DNA of 6,427 nt. It comes from an uncultured Acidimicrobiaceae bacterium. Its GTDB lineage: Bacteria; Actinomycetota; Acidimicrobiia; Acidimicrobiales; Ilumatobacteraceae. The stretch is from assembly GCA_903934195.1 (NCBI GenBank), contig CAIZMV010000353.1, positions 1 to 6,427 of the forward strand, read 5' to 3'. A program made the translations under genes and the position numbers. Below the pieces are notes generated by a model. That model searched no databases and was not told where the DNA came from. It worked only from the letters and a program-made list of their open reading frames with translations. Numbering within the stretch: the stretch's first letter is position 1; the number at the start of each line of letters is the position of its first letter. Shown one piece after another: positions 1-6,287 of this stretch.

Positions 1-41
1 GCGATTTCGCCGCGATTGGCGATAAGGATTTTCTTCAGCAC
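1..41 (-). CDS. Biotin-dependent acyl-CoA carboxylase alpha subunit (biotin carboxylase), N-terminal fragment
   Basis: Read leftward from GTG at 41, the sequence gives (M)LKKILIANRGEIA, the near-invariant N-terminus of the biotin carboxylase domain of acetyl-/propionyl-CoA carboxylase alpha subunits. Only 13 codons and two bases lie in the window. An in-frame TTG at 50 would add three residues (SPV after the start); a TAA at 56-54 blocks any longer form, so the start is one of these two. No strong ribosome-binding site precedes either, so a leaderless or short-leader mRNA is possible. In the family this subunit carboxylates its own biotin, which is attached by the ligase encoded divergently next door. 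Whether it prefers acetyl-, propionyl- or another acyl-CoA, and whether it carries a fused biotin-carrier domain, cannot be seen here. Confidence 0.85.
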   Translation of the reverse strand, partial: MLKKILIANRGEI

Positions 42-60
42 AGGTGACAATCTTTATCTA
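42..60. promoter_or_regulatory. 19-bp divergent intergenic spacer between carboxylase and birA
   Basis: Only 19 bp separate the two divergent start codons (GTG at 41 leftward, GTG at 61 rightward), so the promoters must overlap each other and the opposite coding regions. The AT-rich core holds TATCTA at 55-60, read as TAGATA on the minus strand and a possible -10 for the carboxylase gene. GACAAT at 46-51 is a 4-of-6 match to TATAAT and could serve birA with a start near 58-61. AGGTGA at 42-47 is a possible but distant (13 nt) Shine-Dalgarno for birA. No convincing -35 boxes are visible. These promoter assignments are inference. Confidence 0.35.
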
Positions 61-810
61 GTGGACCCCTCAATTGCTAACTCATCTAGCCAATGGCTAA
101 TTCAGACCGTTTCAGAGACCGGCAGCACCAATGCTGACCTCATGGAAGCTGGCGCTCGTGGGGCTCCAGATCGCAGCGTTCTGAGGGCAGACTTCCAATC
201 TGCGGGCCGAGGGCGCTTAGATCGCACCTGGGAGGCGCCTCGTGGGGCAAACCTGCTGGTGTCGCTGTTGTTTCGCACAATCCCGACGCACCTTCACGTA
301 TTGACACAAGCAGTGGCTCTGTCTGGGGTCATCGTGGCACGCGATCTGTGTGGAGTGCAGGCTCAATTGAAGTGGCCGAACGACATTTTGGTGGGCCAGG
401 ACAAGTTGTCTGGCATCTTGGCCCAAGCAGCTCCCGTTGATGAAGCGGGGCGGGTGCCGTTCGTTGTGGTGGGTATTGGGTGCAATTTGTCATGGGCGCC
501 ACCAGGAGCAGCATCACTTGCGAGTTGTGGCTGGACACGTGCAGTGACCCCTGATGAGTTTCTTGCAGCAATGCTTCCAGAGATTGACAGGTTGCTATTG
601 CTTGATGACGAAGCAATGCACGAGGAGTATCTGGCCAATTTGGCAACTGTCGGAACACAAGTGCGAGCCGAGATGCCAAATGGGGAACACATCATTGGTC
701 GTGCTCTTACCGTCGAACCAGATGGTCGTTTAGTGATTTTGGATGACTGTGCCATCAGTCATCGCATTGACACTGCAGATGTAGTGCATCTCCGACCAGC
801 CTCAGACTGA
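61..810 (+). CDS. birA: Biotin--[acetyl-CoA-carboxylase] ligase (biotin protein ligase, no HTH domain)
   Basis: This cytoplasmic enzyme activates biotin to biotinyl-5'-AMP and transfers it to the carrier lysine of biotin-dependent carboxylases. From GTG at 61 the protein has 249 residues. The family motifs appear in order: TGSTN (20-24), the biotinyl-AMP loop GRGRLDRTW (49-57), KWPNDI (104-109), KLSGIL (115-120, whose lysine matches the conserved active-site lysine), then GIGCNL. The last 50 or so residues fit the small C-terminal SH3-like domain. The N-terminal winged-helix DNA-binding domain of E. coli BirA is absent, so it should be a pure ligase and not a repressor. An in-frame TTG at 16 would add 15 residues but overlap the divergent carboxylase coding sequence, so GTG 61 is preferred. 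The neighbouring carboxylase is its likely substrate. Confidence 0.95.
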   Translation: MDPSIANSSSQWLIQTVSETGSTNADLMEAGARGAPDRSVLRADFQSAGRGRLDRTWEAPRGANLLVSLLFRTIPTHLHVLTQAVALSGVIVARDLCGVQAQLKWPNDILVGQDKLSGILAQAAPVDEAGRVPFVVVGIGCNLSWAPPGAASLASCGWTRAVTPDEFLAAMLPEIDRLLLLDDEAMHEEYLANLATVGTQVRAEMPNGEHIIGRALTVEPDGRLVILDDCAISHRIDTADVVHLRPASD

Positions 811-823
811 CTACCGTGGTCAT

Positions 824-1834
824 GTGCTGACTGATGGGAAATTCTCGCGACTTGTGGGGTCTCCTCGATGGATGATCGTGGCAAGCGTTGCCTTAGTCAT
901 GTCTCTTGCCGGTGCGCTCGGCATTGTTCGCGCAACTAATTCCCATCTTGATTCTGTTCGTCGGGTACCTGCAGCAACTCCTGCGTTATCGCCACCAAGT
1001 GATGGAGTAGAGAACTATCTCTTAGTCGGTTCAGACTCTCGGGCAAGTGCTGATCCGAGTGACAAAGACTTTGCGACAGTGGGAACTGAGGAAGCAAATC
1101 CTGGAATGCGTTCTGACACATTGATTCTTGTGCGTTACGACACCAAAGCAAAACAAGTGTCCATGATGTCTATTCCGCGTGACTTGTGGGTGCGCATGTC
1201 TGATAACGACAGGTTCGCAAAAGTAAATGCCGCGTATCAACGCGGAGCTGATGTTTTGGTGCGCACAGTGCAGCGAGCACTGAATGTGCCGATTCACCAT
1301 TACATCGAAATCAACTTTTCTGGTTTCAAACAAATTGTCGATTCAATTGGCGGAGTGCATGTGTGTGTTCCGCGCGCATCACGCGACAAATTCACCGGGT
1401 TCTATATCGGTCGTAAGGCGTGCAAATTGCAATCTGGTGTTGAAGCACTGAGTTATGCACGTGCTCGCCATCTTGAAGAAAAGGTTGATGGAGTATGGCG
1501 ATTGGAGGGCACCGGAGACGTAGGTCGCGGTACTCGTCAGCGTGCATTCATGTCAATGCTGGCTAAAGACGCCGTTATCTATCTGGCGCAACACCCACTT
1601 GATGCCCACAACGTTCTTGATGCGTTTGGTGCTGCAGTGTCAGTTGATGAACGACTTGACCTCATTGATCTTGCTCGTAAATTACGACCAATTGGTGATG
1701 GAACTGCGGTGTCGTATGCATTGCCTGTGTCTGACGGCTGGGCGGGGAGTCAGTTTGTCTTTCGGCTTGCAAACGAAGCTCCGCCGCTGTTGGCGTATTT
1801 CGCAGGACTTGGTCCAGCACCAGCTGCTGGTTAA
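824..1834 (+). CDS. LCP (LytR-CpsA-Psr) family cell-wall glycopolymer transferase
   Basis: LCP proteins transfer lipid-linked glycopolymers such as arabinogalactan or teichoic-acid-like chains onto peptidoglycan at the outer membrane face. The 336-residue protein has a short N-terminal tail with basic residues, one hydrophobic segment at about 17-35 (type II anchor), a Pro/Ala/Ser linker, then a full LCP domain from about residue 63. Conserved elements seen are LLVGSDSR (66-73), RSDT (96-99), SIPRD (116-120), DSIGGV (173-178), YARARH (211-216) and GDVGRGTRQR (231-240); their Asp and Arg residues bind the polyprenyl pyrophosphate and Mg2+ in the family. Cys181 and Cys200 could form an extracytoplasmic disulfide. 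The GTG start lies 13 bp after birA; no strong ribosome-binding site is seen, suggesting co-transcription with birA. The exact polymer cannot be told. The stop TAA shares the TTAA with the convergent gene. Confidence 0.95.
   Translation: MLTDGKFSRLVGSPRWMIVASVALVMSLAGALGIVRATNSHLDSVRRVPAATPALSPPSDGVENYLLVGSDSRASADPSDKDFATVGTEEANPGMRSDTLILVRYDTKAKQVSMMSIPRDLWVRMSDNDRFAKVNAAYQRGADVLVRTVQRALNVPIHHYIEINFSGFKQIVDSIGGVHVCVPRASRDKFTGFYIGRKACKLQSGVEALSYARARHLEEKVDGVWRLEGTGDVGRGTRQRAFMSMLAKDAVIYLAQHPLDAHNVLDAFGAAVSVDERLDLIDLARKLRPIGDGTAVSYALPVSDGWAGSQFVFRLANEAPPLLAYFAGLGPAPAAG
1814..1830. terminator. Possible hairpin at the convergent gene ends
   Basis: CCAGCA (1814-1819) and TGCTGG (1825-1830) form a perfect 6-bp stem around a 5-base loop, directly before the TTAA holding both stop codons. 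It lies in the last codons of the LCP gene and just past the stop of the leftward gene. No T-tract follows on either strand, so intrinsic termination is doubtful; it may instead act as a 3'-end stabiliser or be chance. Confidence 0.25.
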
Positions 1835-3822
1835 TCAGTCGTTTGAATTGATTGCGCTGTAGTTCTGCGTAACTTCGTTGCAAACGCTTCAGCAGAAATT
1901 GGTTCACCGATTCGATTGCCTTGCAATAAGTCGCATCCGAGAACCTTGAGGCGCTGTACATGATCTTCTGTAGTTACCCATTCGGCACACACGATCAAGT
2001 TCAATGAGTGGGCCAACTGAATAAGTGAACGAACCATTGGGTCGTCGCCACCATCTGTCCGTCCAACATCGCGCACCAATGTTCCGTCTAGTTTCAACAA
2101 GTCGGCAGGGAATGTACGCAGAGAAGCCAAAGATGAGTAACCGGCACCAAAGTCATCAACGGCGATGCGAACACCTTGGCGTTTCAGCGCTGTGACAGTG
2201 CGCAGAACTGACGGGTTGTTGTCTACAAGAGTTGCTTCAGACGTTTCAAACACCAATTGAGAACCTTCAAGGTTGTTGTCGCGCAAGATAGTGAGAGCAC
2301 GATCAACAAAAGTGATGTCAGACAGTTGACGACGCGATGCATTGACATGAATTGCCATACCGCGATCTACAAGACCCGACGAGATCCATTCAGCAACAGT
2401 GCGGGCGCTTTCGTTCAACACCCAATCACCAATGGGCGCGATGAGACCTGATTCGTCTGCAAGGTCGAGGAATGCACCTGGAGCAAGAAGTCCGCGCGTT
2501 GGGTGGTTCCATCGCAACAAAGCTTCAGCAGCAACGACGCGGCCAGTATGTGCTGATTCGATTGGTTGGAAGACCACTGCGAATTGATTGCCTGCCAGCG
2601 CCTGTTCAAGTTCTGATGCAAGTGTCTGTCGTGCTTTAGCGGCCGTGCGCATGTCTTCGCTATACAACTCTGACCGGCCGCGACCGCGTTGCTTTGCTCG
2701 GTACATGGCGGTGTCGGCCGAGCGTAAAAGAGTCACTGCAGCATCTGCAGCGGATTCTGTGTTCAGTAATTCAGGAGTAGACATCGCAACTCCGATGCTT
2801 GCGCCCGCTTCAATTTCGACACCCTGCAATACCAACGGACCAGTGATTGATGTGCGAATTCGTTCGGCAACGTCTAGCGCTACTTGTTCGTCAAGTAACC
2901 CTTCGCACAACACAACAAATTCGTCACCACTGATACGTGCAACCAGATCGCTTGGTCGAGTGGCTGCAGCAAGGCGACGCGCAACTGTGACAATTAGTTG
3001 GTCGCCCACAGCATGACCAATGGTGTCATTGACGTGTTTGAGTTTGTCAAGGTCGATAAACAGCACAGCAACACTGGAATGCGTAGTTCTACTGCGCTCG
3101 AGAGCCTCAGTTGTCTTGCGTTCGAACAGCACCCTGTTCGGTAATCCGGTTAGAGCATCGTGTGTGGCTTGACGCGCAAGTTCTGCCTGAGATTGACGCT
3201 CTTCTGTGATGTCACGGGTGATAGTTGCCCAATGATGAACGCTTCCATTTGCATCACGTACTACTTGCACTACGACCGACAAGGTGCGTGCGATGCCATC
3301 TGGCGAGCGAAATCCGATTTCACCTTCCCAGCGATGCGAAGAATCAGCCGGTGGGGCTGCATCAAGCAACACGCGAGGTAGTTGATCGCGTACTGCCTGC
3401 ATAAATGTTCTGGCAGCAACATCGCCAGCGCCTGCACCAGGGTCTGTAACGCCAATCAGTGTTCGGGCAGTGTCATTAGCAAACATGAGCTCACCAACAC
3501 GATCAAAAACAAGTACCGCATCACCGGAGACATCAAGCAGTCCGACAAGTTGATCAGATAGCTGGCGTTGTGTCACAAGAGTTGTGCAATCAATTGCAGT
3601 TCCGATGTAACCGGCAAGTGCGCCATCAATGACAACGGGTTGAGTAGCCACTTGAATCCACATCACTTCACCGGTTGCTAAACCAATTCGAAACTCCACG
3701 GTGAATGTTTCGCCGCTGTCGCGATGTTGTACCCACCGACGTTCACATTCGGTACGTTCTTGCGGTAACGCGTTAACCCACGGTGCTGTACCAACACTCA
3801 GCGGTGCTCCTCCAAGGACCAA
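1831..3822 (-). CDS. Cyclic-di-GMP signalling protein, PAS-PAS-GGDEF-EAL
   Basis: This is a predicted soluble bifunctional diguanylate cyclase/phosphodiesterase. Counting from the TTG at 3822 (663 residues): the rest of a first PAS/PAC domain to about 85, a second PAS at about 90-208 ending in TRDITEER, GGDEF at about 218-390, and EAL at about 412-655. The cyclase signature is SGDEF (298-302), a common active variant, and the inhibitory-site RxxD is present as RPSD (289-292). The EAL domain keeps EALLRW (433-438), N494, E526/E529, DDFGAGYSS (556-564), K577, D579, E614 and Q634, but AEGVE is changed to AEWVT (613-617). No membrane segment is seen, so the PAS domains likely sense a cytoplasmic cue. 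The 5' end is uncertain: PAS-like sequence continues upstream of 3822 without a normal start codon (see 3823-3939). Only the 3' stop and the domain order are secure. Confidence 0.93.
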   Translation of the reverse strand: MVLGGAPLSVGTAPWVNALPQERTECERRWVQHRDSGETFTVEFRIGLATGEVMWIQVATQPVVIDGALAGYIGTAIDCTTLVTQRQLSDQLVGLLDVSGDAVLVFDRVGELMFANDTARTLIGVTDPGAGAGDVAARTFMQAVRDQLPRVLLDAAPPADSSHRWEGEIGFRSPDGIARTLSVVVQVVRDANGSVHHWATITRDITEERQSQAELARQATHDALTGLPNRVLFERKTTEALERSRTTHSSVAVLFIDLDKLKHVNDTIGHAVGDQLIVTVARRLAAATRPSDLVARISGDEFVVLCEGLLDEQVALDVAERIRTSITGPLVLQGVEIEAGASIGVAMSTPELLNTESAADAAVTLLRSADTAMYRAKQRGRGRSELYSEDMRTAAKARQTLASELEQALAGNQFAVVFQPIESAHTGRVVAAEALLRWNHPTRGLLAPGAFLDLADESGLIAPIGDWVLNESARTVAEWISSGLVDRGMAIHVNASRRQLSDITFVDRALTILRDNNLEGSQLVFETSEATLVDNNPSVLRTVTALKRQGVRIAVDDFGAGYSSLASLRTFPADLLKLDGTLVRDVGRTDGGDDPMVRSLIQLAHSLNLIVCAEWVTTEDHVQRLKVLGCDLLQGNRIGEPISAEAFATKLRRTTAQSIQTTD

Positions 3823-3939
3823 CGCACGAAAAGCGTCGTTGCCCGCGGTGAGACGACAATTGATATCAGTCTCAAAGATGCCGATTGGCAGGGCGGTGGT
3901 GGAGAAGTCGATAGTTCTATTCTCACAGATTGAACACCC
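3823..3939 (-). other. Upstream in-frame PAS coding extension lacking a canonical start
   Basis: The frame stays open for 39 codons upstream of TTG 3822 until TAA at 3942-3940. It reads, in part, ALPIGIFETD and CRLTAGNDAFRAL, a typical start of a PAS domain that continues smoothly into the annotated protein. No ATG, GTG or TTG exists in this stretch; CTG at 3891 and ATC codons at 3930 and 3912 are the only weak options. In the adjacent frame GTG at 3926 follows TAAGGG at 10 nt and reads (M)RIELSTS before running beside the PAS frame. A one-base deletion near the C-rich stretch around 3890-3905 would separate that start from the body. This extension is probably real coding sequence of the GGDEF-EAL gene, either with a non-canonical start or frameshifted. 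Confidence 0.6.
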
Positions 3940-3990
3940 TTAGCGGTGGAACAACCCCCCAGCGTGTTCGGTTCAGGGAGGTGGGGTCAC

Positions 3991-3996
3991 TATCCT
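3991..3996 (+). promoter_or_regulatory. Predicted -10 element for leaderless mca transcript
   Basis: TATCCT matches the actinobacterial TANNNT -10 consensus. Seven bases (GTCAAGG) separate it from the A of the mca ATG at 4004, the spacing expected if transcription starts at the start codon. The only Shine-Dalgarno-like run, GGGAGG at 3976-3981, is more than 20 bases from the ATG and upstream of the -10. The -35 position (about 3967-3972, TTCGGT) is a poor match. The rest of 3940-4003 holds C- and G-rich runs and no other feature that I can support. Confidence 0.5.
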
Positions 3997-4003
3997 GTCA
4001 AGG

Positions 4004-4921
4004 ATGCCTACACCGCAATTGTCTTCCTTGGGAGATCCTCTCTGTCTCATGACAATTCATGCTCATCCTGATGACGAAGCGTCAAAAGGTGCCCCCACGG
4101 TTGCCAAGTACTACTCGGAAGGGGTGCGAACCGTGCTTGTGTGCTGCACAGGCGGAGAAGAAGGTGACCTGCAGAACCCAGCATTGCGTGAGCCAGGCCA
4201 GCCTTTTCACAACATGACTCCGGAACAAGAACGTGCCCATTTGGCAATTGTTCGCCCGGAGGAGTTGCGCAAGTCAGTTGAGGCAATTGGTTTTTCGGCG
4301 TTACATATGTTGGGCTACCGAGATTCAGGAATGGCTGGTTCTGAATCGAATAACAATCCTGATTGCTTTCACATGGCAGATCTTGACGAAGCAGCAGGAC
4401 GTCTAGTGCGACTTATTCGCTTAGAGCGGCCTCATGTCATTCTCACGTACAACGATGATCAGGCCAGTTATCCGCACCCTGATCATTTGCGAGTGCACGA
4501 TGCGAGCGTGTTGGCATTTGACCGTGCAGGTGACCCTGCGTGGTATTCAGAAGCAGGGGAGCCGTGGCAACCACAGAAGATGTATTACACATTGTGGGCA
4601 AAAGAGCGAATCTTGGCAGTTCATGAAGCATTGGTATTGAAATATGGAGAATCACCATTCGATGAGAATTGGCGTAACCGACCATCACAAGACCATCGCG
4701 TCACAACTCGTTTACACATTGGTGAGTACCTGTATGCGCGCACTCAATCGTTGCGTGCACATGCAACACAAGTTGATCCGGCTGCCAAGTTTTGGTTTGG
4801 TCTTACCGACGAAGAACTAGCTGATGTGTACCCGTGGGAAGATTGGATTCTTGCGCAGAGTCATCATCGCGAAGTTCCAGAAGGAATGATGGAAACCGAC
4901 ATGTTCGTCGGTATTCGCTAG
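4004..4921 (+). CDS. mca: Mycothiol S-conjugate amidase (PIG-L/LmbE family)
   Basis: Mca is a zinc amidase that cleaves mycothiol S-conjugates of electrophiles and toxins into an AcCys-conjugate (mercapturic acid, exported) and GlcN-Ins, which is recycled to mycothiol. The 305-residue protein shows HPDDE (21-25), giving zinc ligands His21 and Asp24, and HPDH (158-161), giving His161. I call it Mca and not the related deacetylase MshB because of Mca-like blocks: SKGA after the first motif (27-30), EAGEPW (183-188), VTTR (233-236), LRAHATQVDP (250-259), YPWEDW (276-281) and ETDMFVGI at the C-terminus. Length is close to mycobacterial Mca (slightly under 300). The ATG at 4004 lies just after a -10 element, suggesting a leaderless mRNA. 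It converges on the deacetylase gene with a shared CTAG. It implies the host makes mycothiol. Confidence 0.93.
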   Translation: MPTPQLSSLGDPLCLMTIHAHPDDEASKGAPTVAKYYSEGVRTVLVCCTGGEEGDLQNPALREPGQPFHNMTPEQERAHLAIVRPEELRKSVEAIGFSALHMLGYRDSGMAGSESNNNPDCFHMADLDEAAGRLVRLIRLERPHVILTYNDDQASYPHPDHLRVHDASVLAFDRAGDPAWYSEAGEPWQPQKMYYTLWAKERILAVHEALVLKYGESPFDENWRNRPSQDHRVTTRLHIGEYLYARTQSLRAHATQVDPAAKFWFGLTDEELADVYPWEDWILAQSHHREVPEGMMETDMFVGIR

Positions 4922-5757
4922 CCAACGCGCATCGCGTCGCGTAGTTCGCGATAGCCAATAAGCACAGCACCACTTGCAGTAACAGCGTTACGCAGTTCAG
5001 CACTTGTTGCGAGAGCAAGATCGTCGATCCATCCGACTGCCACTTCGCCTAATGCACGCACTTCGGCCGTATCAATTGACGGCTGTACGTGAATTTCTGT
5101 AACACCTGGCTGCAGAGAGGAAAGGGCGGCGAGAACTCGTTCGCGACTGCCTGTACGCCAGTCATGGTCAAAGTGATCAGGAAACACGATGTCTTCGTCT
5201 GCTGCTAATTGACGGAATGGAAACCCAGCTGCATCGGCTGAAATTGTGGATGGCAAGCGAATGGGGAGTTTGAATTCAACTGCAAGTTCGAGATACACAT
5301 CAAAAAATTCTGGGCGCAAAGTGATGGAAGTCAAATGTGGTGCAAGGTGAGAGACATCAATTCCCCAGGCCAGTGCGCGTTCAATTTGCGCTCGACATTC
5401 GCGCAACACTTCGGTTGAATCAGCGTGTTCCCACAGGTCATCAACTGAGCGAGGAAAGCCACCTTCGCCTGACAATAACGATGGTGCATGAGTAAGCGGG
5501 CCCCACCGATACAGCGGGTGCTCGGCGTTAAGTGTGAGATGAACGCCAATGTCTTCGCCCTTGTACTGGTCAGCTGCGTAGCGTGCCCACGGTGCAGGAA
5601 CCATGATTGATGCGCATGTCGCAACACCATTACGAATTGCTTGGTACACGCCTTCAGTCGCGCCGTGACAAGAACCGAGGTCGTCACACGAAATGATGAC
5701 GAGCCGAGCATCGTCTGTGTGGCCTAATCGTGAGGCAAGTGATCGGCTGTTCGGCAT
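4918..5757 (-). CDS. ChbG/YdjC-type carbohydrate deacetylase
   Basis: The family removes N-acetyl groups from small sugars such as chitooligosaccharides, using a metal held by Asp and His residues. The 279-residue protein has IISCDDLG (21-28), GVHLTLN (71-77), SHLAPHLTS (136-144), a conserved block with PIRLPS (165-170), then EIHVQPSID (221-229). The first Asp pair, His73 and the His137/His141 region match the family's metal site, but the usual HxDxH pattern reads HLAPH, with Ala in place of Asp. No signal peptide is seen, so it is probably cytoplasmic. ATG at 5757 follows the nuclease stop by 9 bp, and the TAGGG there is a weak ribosome-binding site, consistent with an operon. The substrate is unknown. 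ChbG and HpnK are sister annotations of this fold, so the symbol is left blank. Its stop shares CTAG with mca. Confidence 0.87.
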   Translation of the reverse strand: MPNSRSLASRLGHTDDARLVIISCDDLGSCHGATEGVYQAIRNGVATCASIMVPAPWARYAADQYKGEDIGVHLTLNAEHPLYRWGPLTHAPSLLSGEGGFPRSVDDLWEHADSTEVLRECRAQIERALAWGIDVSHLAPHLTSITLRPEFFDVYLELAVEFKLPIRLPSTISADAAGFPFRQLAADEDIVFPDHFDHDWRTGSRERVLAALSSLQPGVTEIHVQPSIDTAEVRALGEVAVGWIDDLALATSAELRNAVTASGAVLIGYRELRDAMRVG

Positions 5758-5766
5758 AGAGAAACC

Positions 5767-6273
5767 CTACCCCCGACAGTGTGCCCATAACCCGAGATTG
5801 GCCTGCTGTGCTGAATATGAAGCGGCGGCAAAGTCGGTTTCAAATGCTGTGTTCGGTGCAATGGAAAGTGGCACGCCCCAACCGCCTGCAAGCAATTCCT
5901 TGTTCACAAAAAGGTTGTCTGCTGTTCGGTACACATATGCCAGTAATCGCTTGTATCGGTCGCGTGCTTCTGTGTCGCGAACGACATACACATCAGTGCC
6001 TGGCGGTAGTAATGCCGCAGTATGCGCAGATGCTTCTGGCCCCCAACAACCAACTGGCTTCGTCGGGTGTTTTGTTTCAGGAGTATCAACTCCGATGAGG
6101 CGAATCTTTTCCGTGGTGCCACCAAAGCGAACTGCAACAGTGTCGCCGTCCGTTACATACGTGACGACGCCATGAACTCGACCATCAGGTGCGACTGAGG
6201 CCTGTTTTTGGCCGCAGCCGAATAGAAGCGTTGAAAAAAGAAAAGCCGTAATGGCTACATGAATGCGCGCCAT
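5767..6273 (-). CDS. Lipoprotein thermonuclease (SNase-like, TNase domain)
   Basis: This is a predicted Ca2+-dependent, extracellular, membrane-anchored nuclease of 168 residues. It begins with a lipoprotein signal: MAR, a hydrophobic stretch (4-18) and the lipobox LFGC with Cys20 as the lipidated residue; Phe at -2 is slightly unusual. The SNase domain spans about 33-166. By comparison with staphylococcal nuclease, the active-site residues are present: DGDT (42-45), Arg58 in IRLIG, Asp63/Thr64/Glu66 in VDTPE, and Arg109 in DRYKRLLAYV. Cys76 (VGCWGPEA) and Cys166 (WAHC) are placed as in other secreted nucleases and may pair. The ATG at 6273 has AAAGGAG five bases upstream, so the longer reading frame from 6336, which overlaps the thiolase gene, is rejected. 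It lies 14 bp after the thiolase stop and 9 bp before the deacetylase start. Likely roles are nutrient scavenging from DNA/RNA or defence. Confidence 0.93.
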   Translation of the reverse strand: MARIHVAITAFLFSTLLFGCGQKQASVAPDGRVHGVVTYVTDGDTVAVRFGGTTEKIRLIGVDTPETKHPTKPVGCWGPEASAHTAALLPPGTDVYVVRDTEARDRYKRLLAYVYRTADNLFVNKELLAGGWGVPLSIAPNTAFETDFAAASYSAQQANLGLWAHCRG

Positions 6274-6278
6274 GCGCG

Positions 6279-6285
6279 CTCCTTT
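6279..6285 (-). promoter_or_regulatory. Shine-Dalgarno of the thermonuclease gene
   Basis: AAAGGAG on the minus strand, five bases before ATG 6273, is the clearest ribosome-binding site in the window. It fixes the nuclease start and lies between the thiolase stop (6290-6288) and the nuclease ATG, so the two genes can be translated from one mRNA. Confidence 0.8.
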
Positions 6286-6287
6286 GT

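Noticed and set aside
16..60. Extension of birA to TTG 16
   Set aside because: It overlaps the start of the divergent carboxylase gene, whose N-terminal motif is clear, and adds sequence with no family match.
329..755. Leftward reading frames inside birA
   Set aside because: They lie opposite a gene with all family motifs and have low-complexity products.
2588..3016. 142-codon rightward reading frame opposite the GGDEF region
   Set aside because: It is a shadow of the minus-strand GGDEF coding sequence; its product is Ser/Ala/Arg-rich without motifs.
3953..3986. C-run and G-run before mca as a regulatory hairpin
   Set aside because: ACCCC and GGGGT could pair, but the stem is short, the loop is over 20 bases and it would lie upstream of the predicted transcript start.
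5693..6175. 160-codon rightward reading frame opposite the nuclease and deacetylase
   Set aside because: It mirrors well-supported minus-strand genes and shows no domain or ribosome-binding site.
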